A stretch of 64,000 nt of DNA. Source: VFZN01 sp050249615 (GTDB taxonomy: Bacteria; Acidobacteriota; Vicinamibacteria; Vicinamibacterales; UBA2999). The position numbers and the translations under genes are program-made. The notes beneath the pieces are model-generated. The model made no database searches. It had not been told where the DNA came from and worked only from the letters and a program-made list of their open reading frames with translations. The stretch covers positions 1 through 64,000 of the forward strand of contig JBFWQE010000002.1 of assembly GCA_050249615.1 (NCBI GenBank). The letters run 5' to 3'. Below are positions 36,001 through 43,377 of the stretch, one piece after another. Every line of letters starts with the position of its first letter. Position 1 is the stretch's first letter.

Positions 36001-36502
36001 TCTGGCCGGCGACGCCCGGTGTCAGGAAGATGAGGGAGTATGTGTTCCTCGTGTCCAGCGGCAGGGCCGACAGGCGCAGGTTGTCGACGACGCTCCCCAG
36101 CGACGACGTCGATGCATCGAGGCGGGACGGCGTGGCCACGACCTCCACCGCCTGCTCGACGGGTCCGAGCTGAAGTTGCAGGTCGACCCGTACGTGCTGG
36201 CCGATCTCCAGGACGAGGGGCTCCTGGACCAGCCGGCGGAAGCCATCCGCACCAGCTTCGAGCCGATAGCGGCCCGGCGTGAGTCCGGCGACGCGGAAGC
36301 CGCCGCCATCGTCGGTCGTCGCGGTACGGCGGTCGTTCGTGTCGACACGGGTCACCGCGACCTGGGCGCCGGCCATGGCCAGGCCCTGGCCGTCGGTCAC
36401 GCTGCCTTCGACGACACCGTTCAATGTCTGGCCCGCCGCCGGGTGGCTCAACAGCAGCCAACCCGCCAACGCAGGCATCCATGCCCACCGTCTCGACTCC
36501 AT
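33086..36502 (-). CDS. Oar-like TonB-dependent receptor with carboxypeptidase-regulatory domain
   Basis: The protein has 1138 residues: a signal peptide (1-24, ending PAAGQ), a carboxypeptidase-regulatory-like domain (about 29-110, GSVTDGQGLAMAGAQVAVT), a plug with NTYSLIFLTPGVAG and a long barrel ending in an aromatic residue (FGLRAAW). It belongs to the same family as 2177-5038 but is clearly diverged and longer. The start has GAGGA upstream on the minus strand. The sigma-54 activator gene upstream is on the same strand with 142 nt between, so the receptor may be its target. The substrate is unknown. Confidence 0.88.
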   Translation of the reverse strand: MESRRWAWMPALAGWLLLSHPAAGQTLNGVVEGSVTDGQGLAMAGAQVAVTRVDTNDRRTATTDDGGGFRVAGLTPGRYRLEAGADGFRRLVQEPLVLEIGQHVRVDLQLQLGPVEQAVEVVATPSRLDASTSSLGSVVDNLRLSALPLDTRNTYSLIFLTPGVAGQIGNAHNRVSYSVNGVRTGLMDTLIDGATAAFPTVNGFHGISVFPPVDAVQEFKVEAGNYAAEFGRSLGSVLNLAYKSGSNTFRGVAHERYRNARFDEGTYFSRREGQTQPAFSRHQFGGVAGGPLVRDRTFFMLSYEGLRERSFRELLTTVPTALERSGDFSRTRGANGRPIVIYDPATTRPSPSGTGYVRSPFPGNQIPAERMDPVALNVLQYWPVPNRDGDIASGRNNFYASGFGRVQTDNLDARVDQQLADGRRAFARYSHRRWLDAPAQLFPGATAVAEGRINQHDSGHNAVVELTDATRERTVLDARVGFARTRFLFENQSLGFAPSSLGLPATIDDEVDRLLFPAFAVNDISPLGGSDHRDSNFNTLSTMASLTRDLGRHLVKVGYEGRAFFVNVWEARSAGSFSFGRLFTQGPNPLTATALGGYGFASFLLGAGTNGSVIRNWKNVSTRSFYHALYAQDDWRVSDRLTLNLGIRYDIDLPRTEREDRMSWFDPDAVSPLAGVVGGYPDLRGGLQFVGVDGHPRTQYDGDWNNLAPRLGAVYRLSERTVLRGAVGRFFGPSPHAAQGTVGALGYRVQTPWVTSLDGLTPHTYLSNPFPDGFLPVTGSADGLLTGVGGRIEAPLADAKTPSTWQWHVTVQRELPGQVLLAASYVGNRGRDLSLGGESGYTLNQLDPGSMTLGQALNDLVPNPFYGHISSGVLAEPVVRRGQLLRPYPQFGDIIALFASGARSRYDALQVSASRRLSRGLAFEGSVVWSKSTDWGQNYQNAYDLASANALAAVHIPYRAVVSAVYQVPDFGPPAGSGAAGDIARALVGGWQVSAIWTLQAGPTLGITGPNASGIFGQVTRQNWDGSDPTLPGPAEDKLTAWFDTSAFSPASPFTFGNAPERIPGLRAHHLHNLDLAVDKELADVSGVSLQFRVEAFNAFNHVQFGAPNTNVNSATFGQVTSQVNTPRRFQFGLRAAW

Positions 36503-36644
36503 CCGTCCTCTTGGGGAAAGGGAACGTCGCCTTCAGCCGGCAGGCGATGAGCATACCCGCGAGGTCCAACGGGGCGCCAGTCCTGGACGCGGCCACGCTG
36601 GCGAGCCACCCGTTGGCTGGAGCAGCCGGAAGCCGCGAGGGCGG

Positions 36645-37808
36645 CTACAGACCGGCGGCTTCGCGGTAGAGCTCCCGCGGCCGGCGCACGACGTCTGTTC
36701 CCGGCACCCGCGCCACCCGGAACGGGTGGAACGGCACGTGGCAGTCGTGCTTCCGCAGGAACCCGAGGAACCGCTTGTAGTCGGCCTGCTGCATGTTGAA
36801 GAGCGCAATCAGCATCCGGTAATTGCCCAGCGTCTGCTCGAGTCCGGCGCGCACGATCGCCCTCACGTGCTGGCGCGACAGGTCGCGCGCCATGAATGGC
36901 TGGTGCACGATGGTCCAGAACGACTCGCCCTCGCTCAGCATGCGCCGCACGAGCTCGCGGGTCAACGCCTCAGGGCCGTCCCCGCCGGCCGCTGTGGCGT
37001 CGGGCGCGGCGGTCGCCACCCGGACCGGCCCCCGCAACTCGCCAGGCAGGTCGTGGGGCCGGACCACCTCGCCCGGCGCCTTCACGACCAGCTGCTCCAC
37101 GAGGTTCTTGAGCTCGCGCACGTTGCCGGGCCAGCGATATGCCATCAACACGTCCGCGGCCTCGCGCGTCAGCATCCGAGGCGCCACGTCGTACTGGAGG
37201 CTGAACAGGCGCACGAAGTGCTCGAACAACGGCGGCACGTCCTCGGCGCGCTGCCGGAGCGCCGGCACATGGATGCGGATGACGTTGAGCCGGTAGTACA
37301 GATCTTCGCGGAACGCTCCGGCGGCGACCTGCTGCAGCAGGTCCCGGTTGGTCGCCGCGATGATGCGCACGTTCACCACCCTGGCCGCGCGCTCGGAACC
37401 GACGCGCTGGACCTCGCCCGTCTCGAGGAACCGCAGGAGCACGCCCTGCATGCGCGCGCTCATCTCGCCGGCCTCGTCCAGGAACGCCGTCCCTCGATCC
37501 GCCGCTTCCAGCAGCCCGATCTTGTCGCGGAACGCGCCGGTGAAGCTGCCGCGCACGTGGCCGAAGAGCTCGGATTCCAGCAGCGTATCCGGCATGCCCG
37601 CGCAGTTGATGGCCGACAGAGAGGCCTGCCGGCGGGCGCTCTGCTGGTGCAGCAGCCGGGCGACGACGTCCTTGCCAACGCCAGTCTCTCCGGTGATGAG
37701 CACCTTGGCCTCTGACCGGGCCGCCGTCTCGATGTCGGCCATCACCTGCCGGGCCGCGGCGCTGGCGCCGACAAACGATACAGATTCGTAAGTTCCCATC
37801 CTCGTCAT
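36645..37808 (-). CDS. Sigma-54-dependent activator lacking a sensor domain
   Basis: The protein has 387 residues, starting almost directly with the AAA+ domain. Visible motifs are Walker A GETGVGKD (40-47), the sigma-54 contact loop GSFTGA (87-92, Ser for the usual Ala), Walker B FLDEAGE (about 109-115), the FREDLYYRLNV segment and RWPGNVREL. No receiver, PAS or GAF domain precedes it, so activity may be set by expression or by the unusual C-terminus. That C-terminus is not a standard Fis-type HTH; it has NYRMLIALFNMQQADYKRFL, which may be a helix-turn-helix variant. ATG 37808 has AAGGAA 9 nt upstream. It diverges from the sigma-factor operon at 37941. Confidence 0.86.
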   Translation of the reverse strand: MTRMGTYESVSFVGASAAARQVMADIETAARSEAKVLITGETGVGKDVVARLLHQQSARRQASLSAINCAGMPDTLLESELFGHVRGSFTGAFRDKIGLLEAADRGTAFLDEAGEMSARMQGVLLRFLETGEVQRVGSERAARVVNVRIIAATNRDLLQQVAAGAFREDLYYRLNVIRIHVPALRQRAEDVPPLFEHFVRLFSLQYDVAPRMLTREAADVLMAYRWPGNVRELKNLVEQLVVKAPGEVVRPHDLPGELRGPVRVATAAPDATAAGGDGPEALTRELVRRMLSEGESFWTIVHQPFMARDLSRQHVRAIVRAGLEQTLGNYRMLIALFNMQQADYKRFLGFLRKHDCHVPFHPFRVARVPGTDVVRRPRELYREAAGL

Positions 37809-37927
37809 GTCGCGGGTTCCTTACCTCCCTAGTGACGGACCCGGGTGCTGCGTTTCACTCTGGACCACCGCTGTAACGAATCGGTGTCCGGCGGCACCAG
37901 TTGACAGACAGGGGGGCCGGGCTGGGT

Positions 37928-37933
37928 TACGAT
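37928..37933 (+). promoter_or_regulatory. Candidate -10 box for a leaderless start
   Basis: TACGAT ends 7 nt before the TTG at 37941. A TTGACA at 37901-37906 is 21 bp upstream of it, too far for a good sigma-70 spacing. Confidence 0.3.
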
Positions 37934-37940
37934 CGCGGCC

Positions 37941-38507
37941 TTGCCACTCGAGCGGTACGAATTCGACCAGGCGTATATCGAGCGACTCGTCGCGGAGGAT
38001 CCCGAAACCGAGCGCCACTTCACGCGCTACTTCGGTGACCTCCTGACGCTGAAGCTCCGCTCGCGGATCCGGTCCGCCGCAGAGGTGGAGGACGCCCGCC
38101 AGGAGACGTTTCGCCGGGTGCTGACGACGCTGAAGGAGAAAGGCGGCCTGGCGTCGGCCGGAAGCCTGGGCGCGTTCGTCAATGGCGTGTGCAATAACGT
38201 GCTGTTCGAGCTGTATCGCTCGAGCGCCAAGGCCCAGCCGCTGCCGGAGGACCACGACCCGGTGGACGACCGCCGGCCGAGCGCCGAGGCCGGGCTGATG
38301 AGCGCCGAGGAGCGGGCCCGGGTGCAGCAGGCGCTGGCCGGGCTGCCCGACAAGGAGAAGGACATCCTCCGCTGGCTGTTCTTCGAGGAAAAGGACAAGG
38401 ACGAGATTTGCCGGGAGCTGAACGTGGATCGAAATTACCTTCGCGTGCTCGTGCACCGCGCCAAGGCGCGGTTCCGGGACCGCTACCTGCAGGAAAGCCA
38501 GGCATAG
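37941..38507 (+). CDS. Sigma-70 family (ECF-like) sigma factor heading the CHAT operon
   Basis: The protein has 188 residues. Region 2 is recognisable (HFTRYFGDLLTLKLRSRI, then DARQETFRRVL), as is region 4 (ALAGLPDKEKDILRWLFFEEKDKDEI, then NYLRVLVHRAKARFRDRY). The start appears to be TTG at 37941, since no ATG or GTG in frame keeps region 2 complete. No Shine-Dalgarno is seen, but a TACGAT box ends 7 nt upstream. The anti-sigma gene follows after 4 nt, then an unknown gene and a TPR-CHAT gene. This arrangement suggests a sigma factor held inactive by its neighbour and released through a signal involving the CHAT protein. Confidence 0.85.
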   Translation: MPLERYEFDQAYIERLVAEDPETERHFTRYFGDLLTLKLRSRIRSAAEVEDARQETFRRVLTTLKEKGGLASAGSLGAFVNGVCNNVLFELYRSSAKAQPLPEDHDPVDDRRPSAEAGLMSAEERARVQQALAGLPDKEKDILRWLFFEEKDKDEICRELNVDRNYLRVLVHRAKARFRDRYLQESQA

Positions 38508-38511
38508 GCCG

Positions 38512-39168
38512 ATGACGCACGCCCAGGCCGTCGAGACGCGCGCCGCCGAGCGTTATTTGCTCGACGAGATGCCCGAGCTGGAGCGCTACGCCTTCGAGGC
38601 GCACTACTTCGAGTGTGCCGAGTGCGCGGAGGACGTGCGGATGGGCGGGCTCATGCGGGACGGCGTGAGAGAGGGGCTGCTCGGGGAGGCGGAACGCGGA
38701 AGGCAGAAGGCAGACGGCCCAAGGCAGAAGGCAGAAGGCTGGGGTCGCGTGCTGCCGTGGGCCGTCGCCGCTTCGCTCGCCCTGGCTGTCGGCTACCAGC
38801 AGTTGTGGCTGGTCCCGGAGCTGCGGAGCCAGATCCCGTCGTCACAGGGACTGTCCCCCATCACCCTGCGGTCCGCCACGCGCGGGGGGGAGCCCGCGGT
38901 GGCTCGTCCCACGACAGGCGTGCTGACATTGGCGTTCGACTTCGCCGGCGTGCCCGCCGGCACGCGCCTGTCGTATGATCTCCGCGCCGCCGACGGGTCG
39001 TCGGTGGCTTCCGGTGCAGCCGTGGCCCCATCCCCCGGGACGCCCCTGCTGCTGCTGGTGCCTGCCTCGGCCGTCCGGGACGCTGGAAGCTACGTGCTTG
39101 CCGTCCGGGCCGACGGCGTGGCGGGACCAGCGTCCGCGGACTACCGGTTCACCGTCACCGAACAGTAG
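38512..39168 (+). CDS. Membrane anti-sigma factor with zinc-finger motif
   Basis: The protein has 218 residues. The N-terminal zf-HC2-like domain has His31, Cys35 and Cys38 (HYFECAEC), the usual HxxxCxxC zinc site of anti-sigma factors. A short basic linker leads to one membrane helix (about 82-97, VLPWAVAASLALAVG). A C-terminal beta domain lies outside (TGVLTLAFDFAGVPAGTRLSYDL). It should bind the sigma factor encoded just upstream. The linker (about 61-77) is encoded by an AAGGCAGA microrepeat, and the region after the membrane helix by a CAGGGACTGTCCCC word, both read in frame. Confidence 0.83.
   Translation: MTHAQAVETRAAERYLLDEMPELERYAFEAHYFECAECAEDVRMGGLMRDGVREGLLGEAERGRQKADGPRQKAEGWGRVLPWAVAASLALAVGYQQLWLVPELRSQIPSSQGLSPITLRSATRGGEPAVARPTTGVLTLAFDFAGVPAGTRLSYDLRAADGSSVASGAAVAPSPGTPLLLLVPASAVRDAGSYVLAVRADGVAGPASADYRFTVTEQ
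38694..38744 (+). repeat. AAGGCAGA microrepeat read in frame inside the anti-sigma gene (R9)
   Basis: Words GGAAGGCAGA, CAAGGCAGA and AGGCAGAAGG are repeated about five times. They encode the linker RGRQKADGPRQKAEGWG between the zinc finger and the membrane helix. The style matches the intergenic blocks at 56812-56897. Confidence 0.7.
38845..38858. repeat. In-gene copy of the CAGGGACTGTCCCC palindrome
   Basis: The interspersed word is read in frame as part of SSQGLSPIT in the extracellular part of the anti-sigma factor. Confidence 0.6.
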
Positions 39169-39202
39169 CGACGCCGCCTGGCGGCCGTTGCGCGGAGAGA
39201 TC

Positions 39203-40009
39203 ATGGAGTTGAAGCGCCGGTTCATCTTCAACGGAAGCGCCGCGGCCTACGGCGGACGCTTCGTCAGGCCCGACGACGTGGTGCTGGCCTCGTCCGGGGG
39301 CAGCGCCCTGTCGATGGCGGGGGGCCGGTCGGAGTGGAAGGATCGCGACATCCGGTTCGGCAAATCGTTCCGGGTGGCGCGGGCGGAAACCTCTGCCACC
39401 GGGCTCGTCGACGACCTGCGGGCCGCCATCCGCGTGACACATGGCAAGCTGCCTGCGGACGCCCTGACAGCGACCACGACGGTCAGCGCACGCGTTCGCG
39501 GCGTCGAAGTCGGCGGCGCACCTCCGCTCAAGCGGGACGATCCGCGGGAGCCGCTGATGAAGGTCGCCGATGTGAGCGCGTCGATGACGTCGAAGAGCGC
39601 GGAGCCCGGCCACGAGTCGTCCGTCGTCGTGGACAGCGCCTCCATCAGCGTGGTCACCTTCGACGGCCACCGCCTCCGCGTGGACGTGGACATCGAGCCG
39701 TTCAAGCGCTACGACACGCGTGCGAAGCTGCTGGCGGCGAAGAACGTCATCCGCCAGCACGGCGACCAGGACCGCATCTTCTCGACCATCGTCAGGGGCC
39801 TGGCGTGGCTGGGGAAGCCGTTCCCGGGAGCGGAGTTCATCAACAGCAACGGCGTGGCGATCCCCAACCTCGGGCGCTTCTACTTCGGCGAGATCCTGGT
39901 CAAGGCCAGCCAGCGCCGCCTGACGATGATCCGCATGGAGCTGGGATCGCCGACGGGCGGGGACGGCGTGTTCATCGACGTCGACACCAACGGCACCTGG
40001 TCGGAATAG
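39203..40009 (+). CDS. Protein of unknown function in the sigma/CHAT operon
   Basis: The protein has 268 residues with no signal peptide or membrane segment, so it is probably cytoplasmic. The sequence alternates beta strands and charged loops (SSVVVDSASISVVTFDGHRLRVDVDIEPFKRYD), with a C-terminal half FPGAEFINSNGVAIPNLGRFYFGEILVK. I recognise no family. It lies 34 nt after the anti-sigma gene and 12 nt before the TPR-CHAT gene, so it very likely works with them; it could be a partner or a substrate of the CHAT protein. The ATG at 39203 is preceded by GGAGAG; the open frame extends upstream only as overlap with the anti-sigma gene. Confidence 0.7.
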   Translation: MELKRRFIFNGSAAAYGGRFVRPDDVVLASSGGSALSMAGGRSEWKDRDIRFGKSFRVARAETSATGLVDDLRAAIRVTHGKLPADALTATTTVSARVRGVEVGGAPPLKRDDPREPLMKVADVSASMTSKSAEPGHESSVVVDSASISVVTFDGHRLRVDVDIEPFKRYDTRAKLLAAKNVIRQHGDQDRIFSTIVRGLAWLGKPFPGAEFINSNGVAIPNLGRFYFGEILVKASQRRLTMIRMELGSPTGGDGVFIDVDTNGTWSE

Positions 40010-40010
40010 C

Positions 40011-40024
40011 GGGGCTGTCCCGTG
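40011..40024. repeat. GGGGCTGTCCCGTG word overlapping the CHAT start codon
   Basis: A copy of the interspersed palindrome lies 2 nt after the preceding stop; its last bases contain the GTG start at 40022. Confidence 0.5.
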
Positions 40025-42565
40025 TGCCTCACGCGCCTGGTCGTCGCCCTGGCGATCGTGGCGGCGTCGCTTCGGTGCGCGCCGTCGGAGGCGACGCTCG
40101 CCCGGCAGTACGAGAGCGCTGAGTTCGAGCTGAGGCGCGGGAGATTGACTGCGGCCCAGGCGCTGGCCGAGCAGGGTGTGTCGCGGACCAGCGATGCGCC
40201 CGCGTCGGAGTGGGCCTGGCGGTTCCGCCTGCTCGTGGCCGACATCCTCACCGCGAAGCTCGAGACGCCGCGCGCGCTCGAGGTGCTGCAGGCGCCCGTC
40301 CCCGACGACCCGAAGCTGGCAGCCGTGCGCGCGCGGCAGAAGTTCCTGCTCGCCCGCGTGCGCGTCTCGCAGGGTGACCTGAAGGCCGCCACCGCGCTGG
40401 TGGACGAAGCGCTGCCGATGGCATCGGGGGATCCGCAGCTCGCGCTCGACATCGAGATCGTGCTCAAGAGCCAGCTGCTGTATCGCTCCGCGAAGTGGGC
40501 GGAGGCCGAGGCGCTCCTGAACGGCGCGGTCACGCGCGCCGCGGCCGCCGGCGACACGTTCCGCCAGGCGATGGCCCTCAACAACCTCGGGATGGGCCTC
40601 GTCATCCGGAACCGCTTCGACGAGGCGTTGCCCTACTTCGAGCGCATCCTGTCGCTGACGGATCTGGACGGTACCAGCATCTACGGCGCGGCGCTGAACA
40701 ACGCCGGCGTGTGCTACGCGCGGCTCGGCCAGTTCGAGCGCGCGGTGGCGTCGCAGCGGAAGGCCATCACGGTGCACGAGCACGGTCGCCAGCGGGATTA
40801 CCTGCAGGCCGTCGGCGAGCTGGGCAGCACGTATCTCCTGCAGGACGACATCGCCCAGGGTATCCCGTATCTCCAGCGCGCGCTTCAGATCGCGAGCGAG
40901 GCCCGGCTGCCGGGCGACGCCGCGCTCTGGGCGCGCAACCTGGCCGCGGCCGCCGTTGCCCTCGGCAACTGGGACGCTGCGGCGAAGTTCAACGAGGAGG
41001 CAGGGCGGCTTGCGCCTGCAGGGAGTGGTCCCGGCCGCGCCTTCAGCGTGGTCACCGATGCGCAGATCGCTGCCGGGCGCGGCCGCACGAGCGAGGCCGC
41101 GACGCTGTTCAACGAGGCGCTGGCCGCGTCCGAAGGCGTGCCGGCCGTGCGCTGGATGGCGTACGACGGCCTCGCACGCCTGGCGGTGGCCGGTGGCCGG
41201 CCCGCCGAAGCAGCGCGGCACTTCGAGGCCGCGCTCGAGACCGTGGAGAAGACGCGCTCCGCGCTTCTCCGCACCGATTACCGCATCTCGTTTCCCTCGC
41301 GGCTCATCCACTTCTACCGCGGGTACGTGGACCTGTTGCTCGACCAGGGACGGGTGGAGCGCGCGCTGGAGGTGGCCGACTCGAGCCGCGGCCGGGTGCT
41401 GGCCGAGCGGCAGGGGGTCGCCGCGGCGCCGACGAGGACGTCGACGGCGTCCCTGAAGCAGCTCGCACGACAGGCGAACGCGGCGCTGCTGTTCTACTGG
41501 CTCGGCCCGCAGCGCTCGGCGCTGTGGCTGGTGGACGGTTCCGGAGTCCTTGAGGTGGATCTGCCGCCGGCCGACACGATCGAGACGCTGGTCGCGGAGC
41601 ACCACGCGGCCATCCAGAATGCGATGGCCGATCCCCTGGGGACGGCTGGCAGCGCGGGCGACCGGTTGTACGAGATGCTCGTCGCCCCCGTGGCCGCCCG
41701 CATCCCGCGCGCCGCCTCGGTCGTCATCGTCCCCGATGGCGCGCTTCATCGGCTCAACTTCGAGACGCTGCCGGTGCGGCAGGACGCGCCGCACTACTGG
41801 GTCGAGGACGTGACCGTGCAGGTGGCGCCATCGCTGGCGATGCTGCGGACGGCCGGGGCGCGGAGTGGCGCGAGCGGTCGTGCGCCTGGCGCCGGGTCGG
41901 GAGGCGGCGTGAACGATGGCGCCGTGAACGATGTCGCAGGGAGCGCCGGGGCTTCAGCCCCGGCGTCCCTCCTGCTCGTCGGCAACCCCACGCCGCGTCT
42001 GCCGGAGTTCCCTGCGCTCGGCTACGCGCCTGCGGAGATGGAAGCGATCAGGCGCCACTTCGCGTCCGCCACGCTCACGACGCTGGACGGCGAGCGCGCA
42101 TCGCCCACCGCGTTCAAGGGCGCGGGGCCCGAGCGCTTCTCGATCATCCACTTCACGTCGCACGCGGTCGCGAACATCGAGAGCCCGCTCGATTCGGCCG
42201 TGATCCTGTCTGGCACCGCTCAGGACTTCAAGCTCTACGCGCGCGACGTCGCCGCGATGCCGCTCACCGCGGATCTGGTCACGGTGTCGGCGTGCCGGAG
42301 CGCGGGCGAGCGCGCCTACTCCGGCGAGGGGCTGGTGGGGTTTGCGTGGGCGTTCCTGCGGGCGGGGACGCGGCGCGTAGTGGCGGGGCTCTGGGACGTG
42401 GACGATCGCTCCACCGCACTCCTGATGGACGAGGCCTACAGGCGCATCGCCGCGGGCGCATCGCCGCCGGCCGCCCTTCGGGAAGCCAAGCTGGCGCTCA
42501 TCAGGCAGGGCTTCCCGCGACCGTACTACTGGGCGCCATTCCAGGTGTTCACGGTGGTTCTGTAG
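40022..42565 (+). CDS. TPR-CHAT caspase-like protein
   Basis: The protein has 847 residues. After a hydrophobic N-terminus (about 4-18, signal peptide or anchor; the lipobox-like SLRC is not canonical) come tetratricopeptide repeats (about 30-400), for example ALNNLGMGLVIRNRFDEALPYFERIL and AALNNAGVCYARLGQFERAV. A complete CHAT domain follows (about 545-847). The catalytic pair of caspase/separase-like proteases is present: His714 (HFTSHAVAN) and Cys758 (VSACRSAGER), and the end WAPFQVFTVVL is typical. CHAT proteins cut partner proteins at defined sites. The operon partner genes are a sigma factor, its anti-sigma factor and an unknown protein. The start is GTG 40022. Confidence 0.88.
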   Translation: MCLTRLVVALAIVAASLRCAPSEATLARQYESAEFELRRGRLTAAQALAEQGVSRTSDAPASEWAWRFRLLVADILTAKLETPRALEVLQAPVPDDPKLAAVRARQKFLLARVRVSQGDLKAATALVDEALPMASGDPQLALDIEIVLKSQLLYRSAKWAEAEALLNGAVTRAAAAGDTFRQAMALNNLGMGLVIRNRFDEALPYFERILSLTDLDGTSIYGAALNNAGVCYARLGQFERAVASQRKAITVHEHGRQRDYLQAVGELGSTYLLQDDIAQGIPYLQRALQIASEARLPGDAALWARNLAAAAVALGNWDAAAKFNEEAGRLAPAGSGPGRAFSVVTDAQIAAGRGRTSEAATLFNEALAASEGVPAVRWMAYDGLARLAVAGGRPAEAARHFEAALETVEKTRSALLRTDYRISFPSRLIHFYRGYVDLLLDQGRVERALEVADSSRGRVLAERQGVAAAPTRTSTASLKQLARQANAALLFYWLGPQRSALWLVDGSGVLEVDLPPADTIETLVAEHHAAIQNAMADPLGTAGSAGDRLYEMLVAPVAARIPRAASVVIVPDGALHRLNFETLPVRQDAPHYWVEDVTVQVAPSLAMLRTAGARSGASGRAPGAGSGGGVNDGAVNDVAGSAGASAPASLLLVGNPTPRLPEFPALGYAPAEMEAIRRHFASATLTTLDGERASPTAFKGAGPERFSIIHFTSHAVANIESPLDSAVILSGTAQDFKLYARDVAAMPLTADLVTVSACRSAGERAYSGEGLVGFAWAFLRAGTRRVVAGLWDVDDRSTALLMDEAYRRIAAGASPPAALREAKLALIRQGFPRPYYWAPFQVFTVVL

Positions 42566-42795
42566 GGGCCGGCCTTCGGCCGGTGGGCCGCTCACTTCGT
42601 TCGCGGTAGGCGGCCGCTTCGCGGCCGTGGGCGCTCGCTTCGCTCGCGTGGGCTCCCACAACCGCGAAGCGGTTGCCCACCGGCCGAAGGCCGGCCCACG
42701 GCGCGAAAGCGCCGCCCACCGCGCGCGAAGCAGGTAGCCCATCCGCCGCGAAGCGCCGCCCACCTTCAGGCCTACCGCGCGAAGCGCGGCCCCCC
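42566..42795. repeat. Chain of GAAG/CTTCG mini-hairpins (R4)
   Basis: Successive short hairpins are closed by CTTCG in the left half (GGCCGGCCTTCGGCCGG, GGCCGCTTCGCGGCC, CGCTCGCTTCGCTCGCG) and by GAAG in the right half (CCGCGAAGCGG, CCGGCCGAAGGCCGG, GGCGCGAAAGCGCC, CCGCGCGAAGCGCGG). TGGGC spacers on the left become GCCCA on the right, so the block as a whole is also an inverted repeat. It fills the gap up to the DsrE-like gene. Confidence 0.8.
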
Positions 42796-42801
42796 TATGA
42801 T
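42796..42801 (+). promoter_or_regulatory. Candidate -10 box for a leaderless start
   Basis: TATGAT ends 6 nt before the ATG at 42808. No Shine-Dalgarno is present and no -35 is seen in the repeat upstream. Confidence 0.35.
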
Positions 42802-42807
42802 GGTCCC

Positions 42808-43377
42808 ATGCGCACGAGCCTCCTCGCCCTGACCGTCCTCGCGATCGCCCTGATCTCCAGTCCCGCACCCATCGGCGCCCAGGCGCCGGCTGCGTCCACG
42901 CCGCAGCGCAGGTTCGGCCCCATCGTCCCCAGCTTCGGTGGTGTGTTCGAAGTGCCCGACGCGACGCTGCTCCCGCCGAAGGACCAGGACCTGAAGCTGC
43001 GGTTCGACGTGAACGTCGGGCCCGAGCCCGGCGAGCTGAACATGAACTTCGACACCGTGGCCCGATACCTCAACCAGCATGCCCTGGCCGGCGTCCCGCG
43101 GGAGCGGCTGAAGGCGGCGCTCATCATCCACGGCACCGCCGGGAAGGACACGCTCGTCAACGAGGAGTACCGGAAGCGATTCGGCAAGGACAACCCGAAC
43201 GTCAAGCTGCTGGACGAGCTGAAGGCGGCGGGCGTGCAGATCTACCTGTGCGGCCAGACCTCGGCGGCGCGGAACCTGCCGCGCAGCGTCGTGGCGCCAT
43301 CGGTGGCGTTCGCCTGGTCGGCCATGGTGGCGCACATGGCGCTCGATCGGGAGGGGTACGTCCTCAACCCGTTCTGA
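42808..43377 (+). CDS. Exported DsrE-like protein
   Basis: The protein has 189 residues with a signal peptide (about 1-24, ending IGAQ). The rest matches the DsrE/DsrF/YchN fold (LKLRFDVNVGPEPGELNMNFDTVARYLNQHA, LKAALIIHGTAG, LLDELKAAGVQIYLCGQTSAARN). A cysteine lies where DsrE-type proteins often have one (YLCGQT). Cytoplasmic DsrE handles sulfur transfer; exported forms are common in several phyla and their role is not known. ATG 42808 begins the signal peptide. Upstream is repeat chain R4, with a TATGAT box 6 nt before the start. Confidence 0.82.
   Translation: MRTSLLALTVLAIALISSPAPIGAQAPAASTPQRRFGPIVPSFGGVFEVPDATLLPPKDQDLKLRFDVNVGPEPGELNMNFDTVARYLNQHALAGVPRERLKAALIIHGTAGKDTLVNEEYRKRFGKDNPNVKLLDELKAAGVQIYLCGQTSAARNLPRSVVAPSVAFAWSAMVAHMALDREGYVLNPF

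Noticed and set aside
36503..36644. Possible sigma-54 promoter before the second TonB receptor (TGGCGC-N4-TTGG, minus strand)
   Set aside because: Spacing is one base short and the -12 element lacks the GC pair, so it does not meet the -24/-12 consensus.
38694..38744. Reading the AAGGCAGA repeat as a frameshift or insertion that breaks the anti-sigma gene
   Set aside because: The frame stays open through the repeat and both the zinc finger before and the membrane helix after it are intact.
39155..41794. A minus-strand open frame of about 880 codons opposite the CHAT operon
   Set aside because: Biased composition, no domain, and it spans three well-supported plus-strand genes.
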